DNA of 64,000 nt from Vesta saturnalis. Lineage: Eukaryota > Arthropoda > Insecta > Coleoptera > Lampyridae. The stretch is from NCBI GenBank assembly GCA_036346205.1, contig JARFJB010001945.1:3334001-3398000 (forward strand). The letters run 5' to 3'. Positions 56,411-64,000 of the stretch are shown piece after piece (within the stretch, counting starts at the first letter, position 1; the number at the start of each line of letters is the position of its first letter). Under the pieces are notes generated by a model. It did no database searches and was not told the origin of the DNA. It saw only the letters and a list, made by a program, of their open reading frames with translations. The translations under genes and the position numbers were made by a program.

Positions 56411-58020
56411 AATTGTGGCATCTCTTAATACTCCAACTGAAGCAATAACTAAATGACTCACAGACATACTTACTAAAGCTTATGATTACAATAAAATATA
56501 TTATATTTAAGATTCTTTTGATGTTCAAGAAAAATTAAATGGAATAATTATACCACCTACATATGTTCTTGTCAGTTTGGTTGTAATATCTCTCTTTAGT
56601 AATGTTTATCTCAATATCTGTATAATATCGACAAAGAAAAATTGGGAAAATATTACACATTTTTGTAAAATAAAACAAAGACACTTTTCTAGAGATTATT
56701 ACATTTATTTTTAATAAAACTTATTTTTCTTTTAACAATAAATTCTATAAACAATTTTTTGGAACTCCAATGGGTTTTTGTATATCTTCTAGACTAGCTG
56801 ACTATGTTACTAAACCTAGTAAAGGAATTATTTTTTATTCAAAAGTATGTTGATGACATAATATTGTCACTTCCATCCAAAGAAATAAACAATATAAAAT
56901 ACCTCTTCAGAATTACTGGGTTAGGACTCGTAGGACAAAAAAACGGTTTTATGAGCAACGTTTCATTTAATTACTTAAACTTCTTCAGGCTACAACAGGT
57001 AGGTGGCTCATTATTTTATCACGCCACAATTTTATGTCAACACTCTAGTTTCTTTGTAGCCTGAAGAAGTTTAAGTAATTATAGGAAACGTTGCTCATAA
57101 AACCGTGTTTTTGTCCTACGAGTCCTAACCCAGTAATTCTGAAGAGGTATTTTAATTAATTAAGGGCTGTCAATATCAAACATAGTATAAACAATATACG
57201 CTGGTATTTTAACAGTTTTGATCCTAATATCCAATTTACTTTAGATAAAGATGATACTTAGACACCGAACTTATCAGAAACTACGGTAATAAAATCATAG
57301 TAGATTGGTATAGAAAATTTATCAGATCAGGTAGATACATAAACTATCATTCCTACCACAGAAGAGATATGAAGATAAATATGATAAAACAAATGAGGAC
57401 TAGAGTATTACGCATTTCTGATCCTATTTTCCATAAAAAAATTTAAAAATATTATAAAACTTATTTATTATTCATATCCACTTTCATTGTTAAAAAATAT
57501 TTTATATAACACTAACAATAATATAGTTAACAACATAGACAAAATTACTGAAAAACCAAACTTAATACAATATATATCCTTACTTTACATAAGAGAGATC
57601 ACACCAAAATTTTTAATAAATTTAAATACATCAGACTTACAAACAAAACCATACTTACTATAAACTCAGTGTTCAGTAAACTAAAAGATAAGTTACCTTA
57701 AAATCAACTAACTAATATAATATATGAAATACCCTGTAAAAACTGTAATAAAAAATATTTAGGCCAATCAAAAAGACCACAAAATTCTAGAAGTATCTCC
57801 CACAAAAGTGATAGTAAACTAAGTATATCCAAATAGATGTGCACTTGCAAAACTCGTTTTTTACAAAGGTCATAATATGAATTACGAACAAGCAAAAATA
57901 ATTTGTACTGAATCAGTTTACAAAAAATGCCTGTTTCTAGAAACAACATTCATATCTCAAGAAGAAAACTGTATAAAAATAAAACTGGCATTCAAAATCT
58001 TAGTAGCATTTATGCTTAAC
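56411..58020 (+). pseudogene. Penelope ORF, RT palm and GIY-YIG endonuclease
   Basis: It resumes after the DNA transposon with SLNTPTEAITK and LTDILTKAYDYN. A FGTPMG box lies near 56756-56775, and the RT catalytic IQKYVDDIILSLPSKE near 56838-56885. It is then broken by the hairpin. Beyond it are MKINMIKQMRTRVLRIS (about 57370-57420), YEIPCKNCNKKYLGQSKRP (about 57725-57780) and KGHNMNYEQAKIICTESVY. Numerous stops make it non-functional. The sequence is close to the minus-strand copy at 42.5-44.0 kb. Confidence 0.8.
56897..57153. repeat. 257 bp hairpin inserted in Penelope RT
   Basis: Arms 56897-56995 and 57054-57153 are inverted copies with few differences (ACCTCTTCAGAATTACTGGG; AAACTTCTTCAGGCTACAA inner end). 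The loop is about 58 bp. It follows SLPSKEINNIKY of the RT frame. Fold-back MITE. Confidence 0.85.
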
Positions 58021-58254
58021 TTTCATAAATTAACAAACATCTAAATTCACTTTAACAAAAAAACTAACCTATACTAATAATAAAAATTGACATCCAATTT
58101 TTCTTTTTCAAGTTTTAAACATAATAATTTTGTACCAAGTTAGTCTATGAATTTTTGAATAATAATAATTCCCAAATAATCTCAAAAAGGAAATAAGTAT
58201 AACATCTACTAAATAGAATTATGGTTTTTGACAATAATATTTTTTAGTCGTCGG

Positions 58255-58544
58255 TAACGAATGTGAAATTGTTCGAAAGCTAGGAATGAACCTTAAAAGA
58301 GTACTTTTTTGGTTTTATTTTGCTGCATTCCCAATATAAGTGTATCTATTAACGAGCCAGCAAAGAATTCCCTTAATATAATTGAAAGGTATGGGGTATT
58401 ACCAAACCATCCAAAAAACCTATGGTCAAAAAGCAAAGACAAAATTAAAAGTTGTTAAAGAATGTAACAGAAGATGTTTTTTACTGAAATGCAGAAACAA
58501 CCATGTTTCTCCAAAATGTATAAAGAACTCTTCAAAAAAATATA

Positions 58545-58628
<84 letters not shown>

Positions 58629-60545
58629 TTCGTAGTGGCACCATTTTGTAGCATATACGTTGTGGCACCTTTTTTTTGGTGCCAGGTCGTTTTGCCTCGT
58701 ATTTGGTTACTACCATACTACATGAACTATAAAATTTGACGAGGGTGCCACAACGAACGTATATCTATAAAATCGCGATTTTAGTTCACGCTGTAGATCT
58801 GAAGACGGCGCGTCCATCGGAAAGTATAAGAGAATAATCTTAGTAGCACCATTTACGTTGTCGCACCATAAACTTAAAATACGTGCATTACAAGGTTAAC
58901 CAGTTTCAGGTCTCCCCTTTTACGACCCTTTGTATTCATTTATTACTGGAAATACCATCTGTCGTTTGAAAAAATGTTTAAAATTTGTACGTTACATCTT
59001 TTGTAATAATAGTGATGAGAGGAATAAATGCTTTATTTTATTAAACGTGAGAACTTTCATTACGATTCAAAGTATTAAAAAATTATATTTTAATATGTAA
59101 CGTTGTTTTTACTATTACTATTCAATTAGCTTATTTGTGGACGCCTAAAATTTGACGTTGTTCAAGCGTTTATAGTCAAGTAAAATATCGAAATTTCGTT
59201 TCTTTATTCTACCTGTTACCAGTTTTAACAAAACCTTTACATTGCATTATAACTTGTTGACTATTGAAATTGTGGTAAACATAAGAACCGACTTTTTAAA
59301 TTCTTATCTATTTCCGGTAATTGTAATTTGCATGCATACAATTTTATAGATTTTAAGAAAAAAAAAAGCTGCGCATGTACAGCTTATAACCAAACTTACG
59401 AATAATTTATTTGTTTGTTTGTCATAAAACTTTTTTGTTGTTATACTCCATATCATGCTTTGATAATGAATCATTGACTAATGACTCAAACGGCAATTAA
59501 TATTGGCTTAATTTATTTAATTACCGTTTGTATTTAATGAAAAAATTATGCAACTAAATACAAAAAATATTTTCCACTTTAATCATATCTATTATTATTT
59601 CAGTTAAACAGAATTTTTTTTTAATTTTAAAGTCAAAAACTCAATATTTGTTTACGATATTGAAATATGTTCATTTTAACATTATAAATAATAATTCCTT
59701 TGGCATCTCATGAATACCCACTTCCGTTTATAAAATATTAATGTTTTTTTCTCGTTTACGGTATTTTTAATTTGCTTAATAATGTATGCCTAAAATTGGA
59801 AATTGGAGTACTAGATTCTCTTACCTTTAACGATAGTATTAAAAATATTAAAAGTGATTAATTTCCTTTCTTTTGTTCCATTACTGTTATCAGTTTTAAT
59901 AAAACTTTAACTTTTTATGATTGCTTTCACTTCACTACAATAATCGAGGTCAATACAAACATGAACTTTGCAGTTTTCAATAAATATTAAAAGATCTCCA
60001 ATTTGTGTAATTTGTACCTTGCATAGACAGGGTGAGTTTTTTTCATTTTAAGCATTGGCGACTTGGAAACTACAAGAGATAGAAATTCTGTTGAATGGGG
60101 AAAGAGTTGCAGTTTTATGAACCTAAATTAACGACACTTTCAGTTGGAAAAAGTTCATGACTGCCGATACTAAAACCGCATTTTATTTTTATCGAAAGTG
60201 ACGTTATTTTGTTTAAAATAATTTCAAGAAAAATTTGGCAACATCTTGATTTAGCAAGCTGTTGGAACAGAGAAAAACTGAGAGAGCTACTAATCCTTCA
60301 GCACTTCTGTTTATATGCAAAGCGTAGAAACCAAAATCTTCGATTGTTATCAACAGTTACCTCCAATGTTTCCTCAATTCTGATTGGCTAAAGCAATTCT
60401 TAAATTACAATTTAATTTCAAAAGCTCATAACTTTTGACCCTTTAAACCTATCTTAAAACTAACAAGATATTCGGAATCTACATAAATTTTCCTATAAAT
60501 TAAATCCAAACACGAACTAATTCCTCCAATTATTAACCATGTTGA
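58255..60545 (+). repeat. tandem segmental duplication, unit A
   Basis: This 2.29 kb unit starts within a Penelope leader (TAACGAATGTGAAATTG) and ends where the next identical leader begins. It contains a 5' Penelope fragment (to about 58540), a TA run, a stem with GTTGTGGCACC/GGTGCCACAAC (58657-58757), and AT-rich DNA. No gene of its own was recognised. Unit B repeats it nearly base for base. Confidence 0.92.
58541..58624 (+). repeat. (TA)n microsatellite
   Basis: About 33 units plus a short T interruption, at the truncated end of the Penelope leader fragment in unit A. Confidence 0.97.
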
Positions 60546-60831
60546 TAACGAATGTGAAATTGTTCGAAAGCTAGGAATGAATCTTAAAAGAGTACTTTTT
60601 TGGTTTTATTTTGCTGCATTCCCAATATAAGTGTATCTATTAACGAGCCAGCAAAGAATTCCCTTAATATAATTGAAAGGTATGGGGTATTACCAAACCA
60701 TCCAAAAAACCTATGGTCAAAAAGCAAAGACAAAATTAAAAGTTGTTAAAGAATGTAACAGAAGATGTTTTTTACTGAAATGCAGAAACAACCATGTTTC
60801 TCCAAAATGTATAAAGAACTCTTCAAAAAAA

Positions 60832-60836
60832 ATATA

Positions 60837-60908
<72 letters not shown>
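60832..60908 (+). repeat. (TA)n microsatellite
   Basis: Counterpart in unit B of the tract at 58541-58624. Confidence 0.97.
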
Positions 60909-60912
<4 letters not shown>

Positions 60913-61045
60913 TTCGTAGTGGCACCATTTTGTAGCATATACGTTGTGGCATCTTTTTGGTGCCAGATCGTTTTGCCTCGTATTTGGTTACTACCATACT
61001 ACATGAACTATAAAATTTGACGAGGGTGCCACAACGAACGTATAA

Positions 61046-62706
61046 AGCCTGTCCGGTAGAACTGAACGGGTATCGGATTAACAAGGAGGATTGTCAATAT
61101 ATGGTTCTATTGTGCTTGAAACCGCCTTAATGCTTTGCTGTCTCGTACTTATTGTACGTGACAAAGAAAGATGGATATATTATGAATAATGCCTCTATTT
61201 CTGCCGAACAAAAGCGTTTGCAACTTTCACACATAATGACAAGGCAATAAGAATCAGATGCAGGTAGAATAGAAATTCAATAGGTATAATAAAATGCCAG
61301 TGGTTCTCAACACTGCTTTAACATTATATAATTTGTGAAGAAATGCAACTTTTGTATAATAAAAATAATAATCGATTACTAATTACCTATAAGTAATTTC
61401 AATTGACACCTTTCACTTATACTTATAACAACAATAACAAATACATTTTTATTATAGTTAGTAAATATTAATTAAATTACAAAGATATACTTTTATAATT
61501 AAATGTAAAAATTATAATTGTCATTCGGCTTCAGATTCATCACTTCCTGAGTCATCCAAATCTTGGAAAAGATCATCGTCATCACTTTCTTCAGTGTTAA
61601 CTGTGAAAATAAGAGGTCTTACTTCATCCACAATCTCTTCATTAACAAAAGTATCTTTAATTATTTTATCCGTATGATCAATACATTTTTGCCATATTTC
61701 CGCACTAACTGTTTTTAATGCGTCGTTCCACGTATTAAGAACATCTTCGTCTTTTCCGGATGTCGCAACGATACTTTTGTCGTATTTGTTCTTAGTAATG
61801 CCCCATACCAACTCAATTGGATTGAAATGGCAATGATACGGGGGCAGGCGCAAAACTTCATGTCCATATGATAGAGCTAGCTCATCGATTACATATTTTT
61901 CGCATTGGTCTACTTTGTTTCTTTTGGCCAATTCCACTAACTCTGCCTTTGTCATAAAATTTTCCCACGCTATTTTTTTAGCGGTTAACCATTGCTGTAT
62001 TTCTTCTTTTTTCTTTAGTGGACCACCATTTTCTTTTTCTTCTTTAAAATAATCGACTGTATTTAAAACTAATTCGCGAATTTCTTTACTCAACTTTTTC
62101 GGCATTATATTAATGGTTAGTTTATATAAACGCTTACTCAAAGAATAATGATAATATAGATATTGCAGTTGTTTTATTTATACCTATATGTACCTACTAA
62201 ATGGTATAATAATCTATTATTAATTACTTATTGTTACAGTATTGCATATTTATTTGGATTCTTTTGTAATTGGAGTACACTAAAACGTCATTACCATACT
62301 TAGGTATACAATGAACTTTCTAAATGTAAATTGAAATACCTATACTTAATCGAATATTCATTATTATGAATGGCTTTTATAAATGTTTATTATAAAAACT
62401 TGCATTCTTCCATAAATTTTAAATGTAATGTTAAAGCAGTGTTGAGAACCACTGGCATTTTATTATACCTATTGAATTTCTATTCTACCTGCATCTGATT
62501 CTTATTGCCTTGTCATTATGTGTGAAAGTTGCAAACGCTTTTGTTCGGCAGAAATAGAGGCATTATTCATAATATATCCATCTTTCTTTGTCACGTACAA
62601 TAAGTACGAGACAGCAAAGCATTAAGGCGGTTTCAAGCACAATAGAACCATATATTGACAATCCTCCTTGTTAATCCGATACCCGTTCAGTTCTACCGGA
62701 CAGGCT
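61046..62706 (-). mobile_element. young IS630/Tc1-related transposon, 281 bp perfect TIRs
   Basis: Terminal inverted repeats 61046-61326 and 62426-62706 begin AGCCTGTCCGGTAGAACTG and appear identical along their whole length. The empty site is preserved in unit A (CGTATATCTATA), and ATA or TA is duplicated at the joints. One ORF lies inside on the minus strand. Below the TIRs the inner flanks also show weak inverted similarity. Confidence 0.93.
61521..62105 (-). CDS. internally deleted transposase, IS630/Tc1-related
   Basis: A 194-residue ORF without interruption. The start chosen is the ATG of MPKKLSKEIREL; an in-frame ATG 12 codons upstream (62141) is possible but adds a non-conserved stretch. 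Residues 1-30 resemble the N-terminal helical segment of this transposase family. Residues 31-60 (KKKEEIQQWLTAKKI...MTKAELVELA) and 70-101 match its C-terminal part. That part includes GHEVLRLPPYHCHFNPIE, with the last acidic catalytic residue at Glu98, then LVWG. The usual ~150 residues between, which hold the rest of the HTH region and the first two catalytic Asp residues, are missing. Residues 172-194 are strongly acidic. It cannot catalyse cleavage but could bind DNA or partner proteins. It may act as a dominant-negative repressor or simply be carried along. Confidence 0.8.
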   Translation of the reverse strand: MPKKLSKEIRELVLNTVDYFKEEKENGGPLKKKEEIQQWLTAKKIAWENFMTKAELVELAKRNKVDQCEKYVIDELALSYGHEVLRLPPYHCHFNPIELVWGITKNKYDKSIVATSGKDEDVLNTWNDALKTVSAEIWQKCIDHTDKIIKDTFVNEEIVDEVRPLIFTVNTEESDDDDLFQDLDDSGSDESEAE

Positions 62707-64000
62707 ATATCTATAAAATCGCGATTTTAGTTCACGCTGTAGATCTGAAGACGGCGCGTCCATCGGAAAGTATAAGAGAATAATCTTAGTAGCACCATTT
62801 ACGTTGTCGCACCATAAACTTAAAATACGTGCATTACAAGGTTAACCAGTTTCAGGTCTCCCCTTTTACGACCCTTTGTATTCATTTATTACTGGAAATA
62901 CCATCTGTCGTTTGAAAAAATGTTTAAAATTTGTACGTTACATCTTTTGTAATAATAGTGATGAGAGGAATAAATGCTTTATTTTACTAAACGTGAGAAC
63001 TTTCATTACGATTCAAAGTATTAAAAAATTATATTTTAATATGTAACGTTGTTTTTACTATTACTATTCAATTAGCTTATTTGTGGACGCCTAAAATTTG
63101 ACGTTGCTCAAGCGTTTATAGTCAAGTAAAATATCGAAATTTCGTTTCTTTATTCTACCTGTTACCAGTTTTAACAAAACCTTTACATTGCATTATAACT
63201 TGTTGACTATTGAAATTGTGGTAAACATAAGAACCGACTTTTTAAATTCTTGTCTATTTCCGGTAATTGTAATTTGCATGCATACAATTTTATAGATTTT
63301 AAGAAAAAAAAAAGCTGCGCATGTACAGCTTATAACCAAACTTACGAATAATTTATTTGTTTGTTTGTCATAAAACTTTTTTGTTGTTATACTCCATATC
63401 ATGCTTTGATAATGAATCATTGACTAATGACTCAAACGGCAATTAATATTGGCTTAATTTATTTAATTACCGTTTGTATTTAATGAAAAAATTATGCAAC
63501 TAAATACAAAAAATATTTTCCACTTTAATCATATCTATTATTATTTCAGTTAAATAGAATTTTTTTTTAATTTTAAAGTCAAAAACTCAATATTTGTTTA
63601 CGATATTGAAATATGTTCATTTTAACATTATAAATAATAATTCCTTTGGCATCTCATGAATACCCACTTCCGTTTATAAAATATTAATGTTTTTTTCTCG
63701 TTTACGGTATTTTTAATTTGCTTAATAATGTATGCCTAAAATTGGAAATTGGAGTACTAGATTCTCTTACCTTTAACGATAGTATTAAAAATATTAAAAG
63801 TGATTAATTTCCTTTCTTTTGTTTCATTACTGTTATCAGTTTTAATAAAACTTTAACTTTTTATGATTGCTTTCACTTCACTACAATAATCGAGGTCAAT
63901 ACAAACATGAACTTTGCAGTTTTCAATAAATATTAAAAGATCTCCAATTTGTGTAATTTGTACCTTGCATAGACAGGGTGAGTTTTTTTCATTTTAAGCG

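Larger units (their letters stand above)
44866..58252 (+). mobile_element. Penelope-like element split by nested insertions
   Basis: Collinear pieces 44866-44948, 51134-51654, 52734-53287, 56411-56896 and 57154-58252 reconstruct one plus-strand PLE order: leader, N-terminal ORF, RT, GIY-YIG, 3' tail. Comparison with the leaders at 58255 and 60546 shows what is original and what is inserted. Insertions are the LTR retrotransposon, a 1.08 kb unknown, a 3.1 kb DNA transposon and a hairpin. Tandem junctions with other PLE copies lie at both ends. Confidence 0.8.
60546..64000 (+). repeat. tandem segmental duplication, unit B (continues past window)
   Basis: Same order as unit A. By eye, about six substitutions are seen across ~1.29 kb (62707-63999 against 58760-60055). 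It differs mainly by a transposon inserted at 61045-62706 and by the length of its TA run. Confidence 0.92.

Overview
This window reads as eukaryotic, AT-rich (about two thirds A+T by eye), and very probably from an insect or another arthropod. The evidence is the transposable-element content: Tc1/mariner-like transposases with the DUF4817-type N-terminus, piggyBac, hAT/ZMYM-type, Crypton, Penelope-like elements (PLEs), a CR1/Jockey-like LINE, a Ty3/gypsy-like LTR element and a tRNA-derived repeat. Two transposase genes also carry 51-54 bp introns, a typical insect size. I see no conserved host protein-coding gene, no rRNA, no functional tRNA gene and no CRISPR. Coordinates of degenerate elements are approximate at their edges.

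Layout. 1-4.0 kb: anonymous AT-rich DNA. 4.0-8.9 kb: inverted repeats nested inside each other. From the outside in these are a pair of transposon arms, (TA)n runs, a ~2.3 kb palindrome made of two head-to-head PLE 3' ends, a 285 bp hairpin, and a degenerate mariner-like element. 9.7-12.0 kb: a mariner-like transposon (32 bp inverted termini) that carries a tandem array of tRNA-like modules. 12.3-14.0 kb: a Crypton tyrosine-recombinase gene with a 51 bp intron, flanked by two hairpins. 15.7-16.1 kb: a fragment of another PLE. 16.8-19.6 kb: a LINE. 19.9-21.7 kb: another mariner-like element. 24.2-26.4 kb: a hAT element with a perfect 8 bp target duplication, next to a second LINE remnant. 28.3-31.0 kb: a diverged tandem duplication, each unit headed by a GT/GC-rich microsatellite. 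32.4-39.8 kb: further mariner-like elements with long inverted repeats, plus pogo-like and piggyBac fragments and tRNA-like repeats. 39.8-42.2 kb: unassigned T-rich DNA with a primer-binding-site-like motif.

42.2-58.3 kb is a tandem and inverted PLE cluster. One plus-strand PLE copy (44.87-58.25 kb) is split by a 6.2 kb minus-strand LTR retrotransposon, a 1.08 kb unidentified insertion, a 3.1 kb DNA transposon with repeated subterminal motifs, and a 257 bp hairpin. A 295 bp non-autonomous hAT insertion lies at the junction with the preceding tandem PLE. Target duplications or frame continuity fix most of these boundaries.

58.3-64.0 kb is a recent tandem segmental duplication (unit ~2.29 kb). 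The second unit carries a 1.66 kb transposon with identical 281 bp inverted repeats and the one clean open reading frame of the window. That ORF encodes an internally deleted IS630/Tc1-related transposase. Nothing forms an operon or host pathway; the region records successive transposition, and the strongest leads are the structures of individual elements.
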